From assembly GCF_900110205.1 (NCBI RefSeq), contig NZ_FOCV01000017.1, forward strand, positions 84,703 through 148,702: a stretch of DNA of 64,000 bases. The letters run 5' to 3'. Numbering within the stretch: position 1 is the stretch's first letter; each line of letters begins with the position of its first letter. Both the position numbers and the translations under genes were made by a program. This document shows positions 46,044 through 53,832 of this stretch, piece by piece. The DNA is from Rhizobium tibeticum (lineage in GTDB: Bacteria; Pseudomonadota; Alphaproteobacteria; Rhizobiales; Rhizobiaceae). The notes under the pieces are model-generated. The model saw only the letters and a program-made list of their open reading frames with translations, searched no databases and had not been told where the DNA came from.

Positions 46044-47197
46044 TGCGATGAACCGAACTGGGACCCGATCGACGTTACGCTGTTGTTTGCGGGCGAGACT
46101 TGCGTGACAGTGACAGCCGATCCTTCGGCGACATTCTGTATTCCTTCCACGATCAGGCTTTCGCCGCCTTTCAACCCGTCGTCTACTGCCCAGTTTCCAC
46201 CCACCTGTTCAGAAACCTTTATTCGCCGGAGCGCGACCTCGTTCTTCTCGTTGACAAGCAGGACAAACTTGCCCTCGCGATCCTGTTGGACAGCGCCCAA
46301 CGGTACGATCGGGCGTATCTTCTTTTCCGTCTCCGAGACTATCACTGTTACGAACTGGCCCGGAACCAGCAGAAAGTCCGGATTGGGAAACAGAGTTCGA
46401 ATCGACAGCGTTCCGGTTGCCTCATCGATCTCGTTTCCAAAAAACTCGATTTTGCCCGGCTCCTTGTATTCCTGCCCGCTAGACAGCCGGAGGGTGGGTA
46501 CGAATTTTCCAGCGAGCTCATCCTTGCTGATGCCGCCAGCGGCCGCACGAAGCTCGAGAATTGATCGGTCGGTTACTGAGAAAACGACGCGAATTGGATC
46601 CATCTCTACGACGCGAGCAAGTGTCAGCGAACTGCCACTCACAAAGCTGCCGACCGACAATTGCGCGGCCCCGATACGGCCCTCGATTGGCGAGCTTATC
46701 CTGGCGTAGCTGAGATTGAGTTCTGCTTGACTGACCCGTGCTTGCGCCGCCAAAAGGTTTGCCTGACCAGTTTCCAGCGCTGTTTGGCTTTCCTCCAGTG
46801 TTGCGCGTGATACTGTCTGGCTGCTCAAGGATTTATTTCGGTCGACACGGCGCTGCGCGTCTGCAAGCGTTGCCTGCGCACTTGCAAGTGATGCTTTGGC
46901 ATCTGCCAGAGCAATCTCCAGTGCGCGACTGTCAATAAGGAACAGATCCTGCCCGCTCTTGACGACCTGGCCTTCGTTGAAGAGGCGTTTGTCAATGAAG
47001 CCCTCGATCCGGGAACGGATGTCAACGGCGTTCATCGCTTCGACGCGTCCCACGAACTCATGCTTTGGAGATACATCTCCGACTGGAACGGCCATAACGC
47101 CGACGGTGGGACCGGTCTGCGCCAATGGGCTTTGAGGTACGAAAGCCGCCAGTATTACCAGCAGATAGGCCGGCGGAGCTCGACGAGGCACTTTCAT
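46040..47197 (-). CDS. RND efflux periplasmic adaptor, AcrA/MexA type
   Basis: 385 residues. The signal peptide ends near PLAQ; there is no lipobox Cys there. It has the lipoyl/hairpin domain (VDIRSRIEGFIDKRLFNEGQ), a coiled-coil hairpin, the SPIEGRIG return strand and beta-barrel domains. It is first of the two-gene operon and links the pump to an outer-membrane channel. Confidence 0.92.
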   Translation of the reverse strand: MKVPRRAPPAYLLVILAAFVPQSPLAQTGPTVGVMAVPVGDVSPKHEFVGRVEAMNAVDIRSRIEGFIDKRLFNEGQVVKSGQDLFLIDSRALEIALADAKASLASAQATLADAQRRVDRNKSLSSQTVSRATLEESQTALETGQANLLAAQARVSQAELNLSYARISSPIEGRIGAAQLSVGSFVSGSSLTLARVVEMDPIRVVFSVTDRSILELRAAAGGISKDELAGKFVPTLRLSSGQEYKEPGKIEFFGNEIDEATGTLSIRTLFPNPDFLLVPGQFVTVIVSETEKKIRPIVPLGAVQQDREGKFVLLVNEKNEVALRRIKVSEQVGGNWAVDDGLKGGESLIVEGIQNVAEGSAVTVTQVSPANNSVTSIGSQFGSSQ

Positions 47198-47399
47198 CGA
47201 CCAATCTCCAACAAAACCGAGGTGTCTTTCAACTCAAGGCATTCGAAGGCGATGGGCGCCAATGCTGCCGGTGGTCGTTTCGATCCGAAAGCCCTGGCAA
47301 ATACCCACTCACGAGGGCGATAGGGGTCGAAACCCATGACGAGCAGAGCGATGCACCCACAGACCCTTTCGCCGTCGCATGCCCACATTTGCGACCCGT

Positions 47400-47603
47400 T
47401 GCGGCGGCAGTTGGCCACATACCATCGCGGTCGGACCGCTGTGCAGGTTGGCCTGCGACGTTGCCTGTCACCGCTGGTCGCCCGCCGTTAGGGTGAAGAC
47501 GGCGACGCCGCGAAGATTGCTTGTTACTGCCCCCACCAGAGCTCCGGTCGTCGCCAATCCAGGCTCCTTGTTGCGTTGGCGTGCAGCGAGTGATCATTGC
47601 CAT
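47400..47603 (-). pseudogene. Decayed glycine-zipper lipoprotein gene
   Basis: Read on the minus strand, RCTPTQQGAWIG aligns with the intact gene's SCTPTQQGAGIG at 41202-41459. The next part, TGALVGAVTSNLRGVAV, matches TGAVVGGAVTNNVRGAAV but in another frame, and TGNVAGQP returns to the first frame. Two frameshifts therefore separate matching blocks and the lipoprotein signal is mostly gone. It lies just upstream of the RND operon. Confidence 0.75.
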
Positions 47604-47621
47604 GGTTCAACGGACAAAATG

Positions 47622-48185
47622 CTAGACCGTTGACTTCGCGTTACCAGGTTCGATTTCGGTGCCCGCGTCCGAGGATGCCTTAGGGGAAAGCGCCGTGCGC
47701 AGTCTCGTTTCCTGTTCCGGCGAGAGCGAAGTCCGCAAGATACGCGCGTTCGCTCCTTTGAATTCCTCGAGGACCTTTTCCGGCTGGACTTTACGGACAA
47801 GCAGAAAGAGGGCCGAGCTGTCGACGGGAATGGTCTCCGCCAACTTCTTGATTAGATTGTCGTCGATGCCAAAATCTGTGATCGAACCGGCAAGTGCTCC
47901 AGAACCAGCACCGAACGCGCCGCCAAGGACCATACCGGCCAACGGGTTCAGAAACAAAAGACCTACAAGAGATCCCCAAAGCGCGCCGGACAAGCCGCCT
48001 CTCGTGGCTCCCATTGTCGTGAGGTTCACGCTCTGCTTGAGCCGGACCTTTCCTCCGGTGTCGCGAACTGCGACAACCGCGTCCTCGAGGTCGATCAGGT
48101 ACTCCTTTTCGAGCGTCAACAAGCGATTGAGTATGGCGTCCGCCTCATCGGCCTTATCGAAGCCAAGCACCACAAGCTCAGACAT
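47622..48185 (-). CDS. DUF1269 membrane protein
   Basis: 187 residues. The start ELVVLGFDKADEADAIL and the glycine-rich hydrophobic middle (LSGALWGSLVGLLFLNPLAGMVLGG) are typical of DUF1269. The middle can form one or two helices, possibly a glycine-zipper pore; the ends are soluble. Function in the family is unknown. It has its own ribosome site (AGGGAGG) and no operon partner. Confidence 0.85.
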   Translation of the reverse strand: MSELVVLGFDKADEADAILNRLLTLEKEYLIDLEDAVVAVRDTGGKVRLKQSVNLTTMGATRGGLSGALWGSLVGLLFLNPLAGMVLGGAFGAGSGALAGSITDFGIDDNLIKKLAETIPVDSSALFLLVRKVQPEKVLEEFKGANARILRTSLSPEQETRLRTALSPKASSDAGTEIEPGNAKSTV

Positions 48186-48569
48186 AGCTCCCTCCCTAGT
48201 ATGAATTCACGTCCAGATAGCGCCGCGGCTAGCTTCGTCCAGAGGTAGGTGTCTACATTTTCGCCTGTCATGGGAGATCATCTGCCGAGCATCCGTCAGC
48301 CAATGTCGTCTATAACTCGTCGCCGGGAGGTTCGACCGCAGGCTGATCTGGCCCACCAGAAGCTGCATCAGACGATTCATAGACACCAAAGAGGAACGTC
48401 GGCGTTGCCACGCTCGCTTCGGGGGGTCCCCCAACGGACTCCAAAGTCACAGAGACAACCTCGTCAAACGCAGTGTCGAACGCTAGATCGAAGACGGGTG
48501 GCTGGCAGCCGCTTCGCGACCTTGCTTGGCGCGAATGAGCACGGTCACAAACGACTGAACAAATATGGA

Positions 48570-48598
48570 TTGACCGAATTATAATTGCGCGATAATAG
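48570..48598 (+). promoter_or_regulatory. Sigma-70-type promoter of the secreted hydrolase
   Basis: TTGACC (48570-48575), a 17-base gap, then TAATAG (48593-48598), 31 bases before the start codon at 48630. This is the best-formed promoter in the window. Confidence 0.72.
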
Positions 48599-48612
48599 AT
48601 TGTGCACAATCT
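48597..48612. promoter_or_regulatory. Perfect 16-base palindrome over the start site
   Basis: AGATTGTGCACAATCT is fully self-complementary. It overlaps the -10 end and the expected transcription start of the promoter just described, where a bound repressor would block transcription. No regulator gene is adjacent. Confidence 0.7.
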
Positions 48613-48629
48613 AAAATAGGAGAAGCGAG

Positions 48630-49409
48630 ATGAAATTGCTGTTGAAATCATTCCTGGCCTTTGGTGTCCTGGCTGCTCTGGCCGCCCCGGCGGTCTCCGC
48701 TCAGGCAAAGCCCACTGTCGTCCTCGTCCACGGTGCCTTCGCGGATGCATCCAGCTGGAACGACGTTGTCGCTCGGCTGGAAAAGGACGGCTACCCGGTT
48801 GTCGCGGTTGCCAATCCGCTGCGCAGCGTGAAGAGCGACGGTGATTACGTCCGCCGCATCCTCGCCGGAATCAAAGACCCCGTTGTGCTGGTCGGGCACT
48901 CCTACGGGGGATCGGTGATCAGCGAGGCGGCCGCAGGTGCAGACAACGTCGAATCGCTTGTGTATGTGGCGGCGTTCGCGCCGGAAAAGGGAGAAACAGC
49001 GGTCGAGCTTTCGAGCAAATTCCCCGGAAGCACCCTGGCTCCCACACTGGCTGAACCAGTTGCGCTCGATGGCGGCGGGAAGGACCTCTACATCCAGCAA
49101 GGGAAGTTCCACGAGCAGTTTGCGGCCGACGTGTCATCCAGAGCGGCCAAGTTGATGGCAGCGACACAGCGACCGATCACCGACAGTGCGTTGAACGAAC
49201 CGGCGCCAAACGCTGCGTGGAAGAACATCCCGTCCTGGTTCATTTACGGGGACGCCGACAAGAACATTCCGGCCAAGGCACTTGGATGGATGGCCGAGCG
49301 GGCCCATTCGAAGGGGACTGTCGTGGTCAAGGGAGCCTCCCACGTCGTCATGGTCTCACACCCCGATAAGGTCGTTCAGGTCATCGAAGAGGCTGCTTCG
49401 GCCAAGTAG
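48630..49409 (+). CDS. Secreted alpha/beta hydrolase
   Basis: 259 residues with a Sec signal peptide ending near AVSA (residue 24) and an AGGAGAAG ribosome site. The HGAFADASSW oxyanion motif, nucleophile S91 in VGHSYGGS, Asp in YGDADKNIP and His in GASHVVMVS make a full triad. It belongs to the hydroxynitrile-lyase/methylesterase-like group common in rhizobia. Substrate unknown. A strong hairpin follows the stop. Confidence 0.88.
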   Translation: MKLLLKSFLAFGVLAALAAPAVSAQAKPTVVLVHGAFADASSWNDVVARLEKDGYPVVAVANPLRSVKSDGDYVRRILAGIKDPVVLVGHSYGGSVISEAAAGADNVESLVYVAAFAPEKGETAVELSSKFPGSTLAPTLAEPVALDGGGKDLYIQQGKFHEQFAADVSSRAAKLMAATQRPITDSALNEPAPNAAWKNIPSWFIYGDADKNIPAKALGWMAERAHSKGTVVVKGASHVVMVSHPDKVVQVIEEAASAK

Positions 49410-49414
49410 GTCTC

Positions 49415-49448
49415 GCAATGGGCGGCGACATATCGCGCCGCCCATTGC
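49415..49448. terminator. 13-bp hairpin after the hydrolase gene
   Basis: GCAATGGGCGGCG pairs perfectly with CGCCGCCCATTGC around an eight-base loop, six bases after the stop. No T-run follows, so it may end transcription poorly but would protect the message. Confidence 0.65.
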
Positions 49449-50511
49449 GGCTACGGTAGCCCCTCTCATGGAAGGGGTCCGCGAGGCCGACGGCGCGTGA
49501 TGGATGATCTGTTGAAGATGTCGGGTGGAAATGACGTCCCAGGTTGGTCAGCGACGACGAAAATATTGCCGATTATGGAAACGCCTCGTTGACGAAGTCG
49601 AGGAAGACGGGGCAGCGGCTGCCGGACCAGAGGCCCGATGCGGCCTGATTCAGGCGCACAGCTTGATATCCGCAGAACAAGTGTACGAGAAGGCTTTGCC
49701 GGAGGGTCGCAAGATCCTGCTTGAGTCGAGTGCCGTTCACGACTCACGCCATGTTGTCGCAGAACCTTCCCAAGACACGCGGCTCCCGTGCCGTGATGGC
49801 GGAGGGCTGAGGCTCTAGGACGGTCCCGTTTGCGGTCTGGGCTTCGGCAATATGCAGTTCGCGACTCGTTTGATGGGGAAATCAGGAGGGCGGTCTTGTT
49901 CCACTTGGCGATTTTTCAGGCAGTTGATCTGCACTCGTTCTTTTTCGTCGTCTGGTCCGTCTGACAAAGCTGAGGATTAGCCTTTGGGAAATCACTAGGC
50001 CAGCGACGCGCTCGCGCCGATCTTTGCATGCAGCGCCGGTTGATTGACGTTATGTCCTGCAAACGGACATTGTACGACGCCGTGCCTTGAAACCAGAGCC
50101 GGAACTGGAAACGAGAATATACATCTTTTGATCGGGGGAGGCCGACCAATTTGGTAAATAGCCGCCGTCGTCGTTTTTGTTCAATCTTGCCTTTAACAAG
50201 GAACTTGCTCGATGGCCGGATACCGTCTCCGCATGAAAGATGTCGGGTGGTCGATCATCGACAAAGCCACGCATACGCCGGCTCGACTTGACAGCGTTTC
50301 CCCGTCTCGGTGGAGGCCGACGATGCAAAGGATATGGCGGCCATTCTGGAGCGCATTGAGCGCATACGCTCGGACAAGGCGTGCCGGGTTTCTTTTGTCA
50401 AGCAGCAGCGACTTCTTGCGAAAAAATTGCAGGCCAGTCAGCTCCGGACGAACGAGTGCGCGGTGTCCAGATCGTTCACGTGCTTTTGCGGATAAGGCCG
50501 GAGCAGAACCG
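49449..50511. other. Long stretch without a recognisable gene
   Basis: Just over 1 kb. Short frames occur on both strands (for example 50310-50495 plus, with a coherent helical start containing EADDAKDMAAILERIERI) but none has both a ribosome site and a family resemblance. Probably eroded accessory DNA; a small unknown gene cannot be excluded. Confidence 0.4.
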
Positions 50512-50757
50512 ATGGACTACGTGACTGAAGAAGAGAAGCGACTTGGACGGCCGATCGGCAGACGGCTTGGGACGATCAAGCGCGACGATGGAATTTATGA
50601 AGCGCGTGTTGTCCCTGCCTATGCGGGCGAAGATCGCACGGTCGTCTTCATTCGGAGGCCGACCTGGAAAGAGTGGCTTTTATCGCTTGCGCGCTCATCG
50701 ACGTCCTTGAGAGGCCGGCACTCGAGCTGGCCATCCAACTCCTCGAACGTCCTTTGA
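50512..50757 (+). CDS. Small hypothetical protein
   Basis: 81 residues from the ATG at 50512. The first 55 residues look natural (EEEKRLGRPIGRRLGTIKRD, then a short basic/hydrophobic strand part); the tail is Ser-rich and less convincing. It ends 18 bases before the XRE gene, so the two may be cotranscribed. I do not recognise it. The frame is open upstream to 50212 but that part is not protein-like. Confidence 0.4.
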   Translation: MDYVTEEEKRLGRPIGRRLGTIKRDDGIYEARVVPAYAGEDRTVVFIRRPTWKEWLLSLARSSTSLRGRHSSWPSNSSNVL

Positions 50758-50775
50758 TTTGAGAGAAAAACGACA

Positions 50776-51111
50776 ATGGGAAGAGGTGTTCGTCAGGCAC
50801 GCATTTCGGATATCGACAAGGCGATAGGGGAGCGCCTTCGCCAGCTTCGGCAGATGCGTGGGATGACGCAGACGACGCTCGGCGAAGCCGTGAATGTGAC
50901 GTTCCAGCAGATGCAGAAATACGAGCGCGGCCTCAACCGGATCGCAGCGTCCACTCTGGTCGGCTTCTGCAACGCCCTGAAAGTGACTCCAATGGAAATC
51001 CTCGGAGGTTTCGTGGCCGAGGAGATGCAATCTGAAGACCTGCAACTATTGGAGAAGCTGCATGACGCCGAGAACCGCTTGCAGCAGATTCACGAGCTTT
51101 CGAAAAGTTAG
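50776..51111 (+). CDS. XRE-family DNA-binding regulator
   Basis: 111 residues. A Cro/CI helix-turn-helix lies at about 17-72 (MTQTTLGEAVNVTFQQMQKY), followed by a short helical tail (LLEKLHDAENRLQQIHEL). Such single-domain regulators are frequent in rhizobial accessory regions. No target is known, though the palindromes upstream of the nucleotidyltransferase gene are candidates. Confidence 0.88.
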   Translation: MGRGVRQARISDIDKAIGERLRQLRQMRGMTQTTLGEAVNVTFQQMQKYERGLNRIAASTLVGFCNALKVTPMEILGGFVAEEMQSEDLQLLEKLHDAENRLQQIHELSKS

Positions 51112-51182
51112 CTGCTTTTCGTGGCAGTGAGTTCGATGGCACATGTCGGCCGGGCACGATCATGCCCTGACCACTGGGATAG

Positions 51183-51216
51183 AAGCGCGACAAAAGGTCG
51201 GCTTCGTTGCGCTTTT
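51183..51216 (+). terminator. Probable terminator after the XRE gene
   Basis: AAGCGCGAC pairs with GTTGCGCTT (one mismatch) across a 14-base loop and is followed by TT. Moderately strong; about 70 bases after the XRE stop. Confidence 0.4.
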
Positions 51217-51223
51217 CGTCATT

Positions 51224-51355
51224 GGTCGAGTCGCATAAGATTCTCATGTCTCATGAGGGACACGAGAATCTGCGGGCGACCGTTTGAGGCAACGCGGTGT
51301 GCCGCAGCAGGTTTTTGCGGAGGGTTAGCGCCGGTGCGCTAGCCCTCCATTTTTC
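51224..51355 (+). ncRNA. Candidate structured small RNA with intrinsic terminator
   Basis: Three stems in about 130 bases of non-coding DNA. First, a long hairpin 51224-51281 with outer GGTCG/CGACC and inner GATTCTCATGTC/GACACGAGAATC (11 of 12 pairs). Second, a short CCGCA/TGCGG stem near 51300-51320. Third, a textbook terminator at 51319-51354. No coding frame fits. The promoter is not clear and no named RNA family is recognised, so the alternative is a long leader or trailer. Confidence 0.4.
51319..51354 (+). terminator. Strong rho-independent terminator
   Basis: GGAGGGTTAGCGC pairs with GCGCTAGCCCTCC (one G-T pair) around the loop CGGT, followed directly by ATTTTT. It lies about 210 bases beyond the XRE stop, which suggests it ends a separate RNA. 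Confidence 0.82.
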
Positions 51356-51512
51356 GGTCTGACATCCTGTTGAGATCTGCATCCAACTGATCAGAATGTC
51401 GGCAAACGGGTGCTAAAGGCGATCGGGTGCGATTGGTTCAAAATCAACGAAAGGAAAAAACGCAAACAAATGCAGGGGTTGAAAGACTGCTCTTGAAAGA
51501 CTTGAGGCGGGG

Positions 51513-51540
51513 TTGTACTAAAAATGCGGATTTAGTATAA
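51513..51540. promoter_or_regulatory. Palindromic promoter/operator, copy 1
   Basis: TTGTACTAAA, eight bases, TTTAGTATAA: an inverted repeat with one mismatch. Read on the plus strand it also forms TTGTAC (51513-51518), a 17-base spacer and TATAAG (51536-51541), a reasonable sigma-70 promoter, about 90 bases before the nucleotidyltransferase gene. Confidence 0.65.
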
Positions 51541-51591
51541 GCGGTTCCTCGACCATCTCCAACGCCAAAAAGGCAGGATTGCAAGAGATCG

Positions 51592-51620
51592 TTGTACTAA
51601 AGATTCTGATTTAGTACAAT
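51592..51620. promoter_or_regulatory. Palindromic promoter/operator, copy 2
   Basis: TTGTACTAAA, eight bases, TTTAGTACAA: a perfect 10-8-10 inverted repeat 79 bases from copy 1. It gives TTGTAC, a 17-base spacer and TACAAT. It ends 10 bases before the ATG at 51630, so a message started from it would have almost no leader; it may act mainly as an operator. Confidence 0.68.
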
Positions 51621-51629
51621 GAGGCTACC

Positions 51630-52709
51630 ATGAAGCAGATCGATCTCATGTATCGCACCATGACCGCTGAACTCGGACAACGGTTGTTGGATGCCAGGTT
51701 CTCGGCTGACTTCCCCGTTGAGGGTCGCTTCGTAGGCGTCACCAACAAGGGTCGCAAATACTGGTATTTCGATCAGCCGACCGAAGGCGAGGGGCATAGG
51801 CAGAAACGCCAGTATGTCGGCCCTGCAGATGACCCGGAAATCAACAGGCGCGTCGAGGATTTCAAGGCGATCAAAGACGACGCCAAAGCCCGCCGGAAGT
51901 ATGTCAGCACGCTCGTTCGCGAAGCTGGCTTGCCGGAACCGGATCGGTTTTCAGGCAATGTGGTCGAAGCTCTCGCCAATGCCGGAATCTTCCGCCTCAG
52001 AGCCTGCCTGGTTGGATCGGTTGCTTTCTCGGCCTACGGCGCTCTTCTTGGCATTCGCCTGCCCGCCTCGTCGATGATGACGGGTGACGCCGATTTCGCC
52101 CAGGACTACGCGATCAGCTCCGAAGTAGGGGATAGCCTTCCCCCGATGCTCGAACTCCTGCAGGGCGTCGATCCGACGTTCCATCCATTGATGCATCGCT
52201 CCGGATCGCCAAGCGTGACCGGCTTCATCAACAACGACGGCTACAAGGTCGAATTCCTGACATCGAACCGTGGGTCGGATGATCACATGGACAAGCCGGC
52301 CGATATGCCGGCTCTCGGGGGTGTCGCGGCCGAACCGTTGCGTTTCCTTGATTTCCTGATCCGCGATCCCGTTCGGGCCGTCATGCTGCACAAAAGCGGC
52401 ATCTCGGTCGTCGTGCCTGATCCGTGCCGATATGCTGTCCATAAGATGATCGTGGCATCTCGCCGGATAGTGGACACGATTGGAGCTGCTAAGCGAGAGA
52501 AGGACCTGAGGCAAGCCGTCCTGATGTTCGAAGCGCTCGATGCTGCAAACCGTCTGGATGACCTTGCCGAGGTAGCGAACGAGGCGTGGGAGAGGGGAGA
52601 AGCATGGCGCTATGCCATTCAGGAAGCGATGGGCTACATGCCTCGAAAGGAAAGGGCGTCAACCGTCGCCCTGTTCCGTGATCTCGGTATCAATCACGAA
52701 GTCCAATGA
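51630..52709 (+). CDS. Nucleotidyltransferase-fold protein (GSU2403-like)
   Basis: 359 residues with GAGG just before the ATG. The central NTP-transferase features are G129-S130 (VGSVAFSAYG) and the D153-x-D155 pair (GDADFAQ); the expected third acidic residue may be E208 (YKVEFLT). The N-terminal 110 residues are helical and basic. The family is widespread in rhizobia and has no settled function; the minimal nucleotidyltransferase core is shared with toxins such as AbiEii/MenT, but no antitoxin is adjacent. It sits behind the two palindromic promoters. Confidence 0.82.
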   Translation: MKQIDLMYRTMTAELGQRLLDARFSADFPVEGRFVGVTNKGRKYWYFDQPTEGEGHRQKRQYVGPADDPEINRRVEDFKAIKDDAKARRKYVSTLVREAGLPEPDRFSGNVVEALANAGIFRLRACLVGSVAFSAYGALLGIRLPASSMMTGDADFAQDYAISSEVGDSLPPMLELLQGVDPTFHPLMHRSGSPSVTGFINNDGYKVEFLTSNRGSDDHMDKPADMPALGGVAAEPLRFLDFLIRDPVRAVMLHKSGISVVVPDPCRYAVHKMIVASRRIVDTIGAAKREKDLRQAVLMFEALDAANRLDDLAEVANEAWERGEAWRYAIQEAMGYMPRKERASTVALFRDLGINHEVQ

Positions 52710-53096
52710 CCTCACCAACTTGCGAACGGCACAAGCGCATACTTGCATCGAAAAACTCGCCGTCGGGAATGTAGATCCCGAATCTGGCGATCTCGCAATC
52801 CGGTCGATTTTGATGAGGTGTTTGCGAATTCCGGCCCAAACCGGTGGCTATGTAAAACCGTCTCGGCAAGCCAAAATCCAAAGGGGATTCACAGAATCCC
52901 GCAGCATCGGCTCAACGCAACTAACGCAGGCGGTTGATGCAGCGCCAGCCAGATCGATCTGCCAACGACCCGCGCATCAGCGCGCGCCGTGTGGCAACCG
53001 CGTCAGGTTCTGCGGCTACGCTCCCAAACCTTCGTTTGGGAAGTCGCCATCATCGCCCAATGCTAGATTTGATGATCGTTTTCGCAGGAGGTTGCA
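52710..53096. other. Intergenic stretch, no gene seen
   Basis: About 390 bases with no recognisable frame or RNA; only the AGGAGG site of the next gene stands out at its end. Confidence 0.45.
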
Positions 53097-53537
53097 ATGC
53101 AGATATCAAAATCCGTCATCCTTGGCATGGTCTGGTTCAACACGCTGCTTGCAGGCTGGCTCTCCATCTACATGCTCTACGATCCTGAAGGTTGGTATTT
53201 CTTTGTCCCAGGCGTTACCGATACCGGGATGTATAACCAGCACTTCATTCGAGACATCGGAATTATTCAGGGATTTATCGCGCTTGCTTTTGCGGTAGGT
53301 GTATGGAAACGCAGCCGTCGAATTGAGCTTTGGGCGGCCGCAACCCTTTGGTTGATCGCCCACGCTGTCTTTCACCTTTGGGAAGTCGCAGTAGGTATAT
53401 GCTCTTCCTCGGTGATCCTGCGAGACTTTCCGGCGGTAAGTCTGCCTGCGATCTTCGGCATCTTTGCAACGCTCTGGGCAGTTCGGCAGTCGACAGCGCT
53501 TTCCTCCCAGCAGAGAGCGACGGCAATTCGCGCCTAG
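53097..53537 (+). CDS. Small integral membrane protein, unknown function
   Basis: 146 residues with four hydrophobic helices (about 8-28, 52-70, 78-100, 108-130), a His-rich pattern (NQHFIRDIG; AHAVFHLWE) and a strong CAGGAGG ribosome site. It resembles small uncharacterised four-helix membrane proteins (DoxX/DUF4345-like shape), without a firm family call. It stands alone. Confidence 0.65.
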   Translation: MQISKSVILGMVWFNTLLAGWLSIYMLYDPEGWYFFVPGVTDTGMYNQHFIRDIGIIQGFIALAFAVGVWKRSRRIELWAAATLWLIAHAVFHLWEVAVGICSSSVILRDFPAVSLPAIFGIFATLWAVRQSTALSSQQRATAIRA

Positions 53538-53832
53538 CTATTCGGTCGCTTTTGTTCGACGGAAGCACGAGCGGTAAGGCGCGTCGTCCTTGGCCGTCTA
53601 ACTGTCGCCGCGTGCGGATTCCGTAGTGCCAATGCCAGCAAGACCGAACCAGCGAAAATCCTCGCAGTCTTCGTGGTAGATATAAACGAAACGAAGCTGA
53701 CGATCCCCGATAAATGATCGAGGCCTTCGGCAGGAAGCACGTCTATCGCTGCCTCCAAGATTCGTCGCCGCGAACTGCACCGAATGGGCGGCTGCGCGCC
53801 ATGCCGACACTCAAAACCCTAATGGGCCTGTT

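Larger units (their letters stand above)
48186..48629. other. Intergenic stretch with possible coding remnant
   Basis: About 440 bases. On the minus strand 48310-48490 reads as an acidic, Pro/Gly/Ala-rich tail (DLAFDTAFDEVVSVTLESVG onward) that looks like real protein, but the frame has no credible start, so it may be a gene remnant. The hydrolase promoter occupies 48570-48612. Confidence 0.35.

Noticed and set aside
50212..50511. Upstream extension of the small gene at 50512
   Set aside because: The translation is rich in Ser, Arg and Trp and looks random; the ATG at 50512 gives a more natural protein.
50776..52709. XRE regulator plus nucleotidyltransferase as a toxin-antitoxin pair
   Set aside because: The genes are separated by over 500 bases with a strong terminator between, unlike the overlapping pairs of known systems; kept only as an open question.
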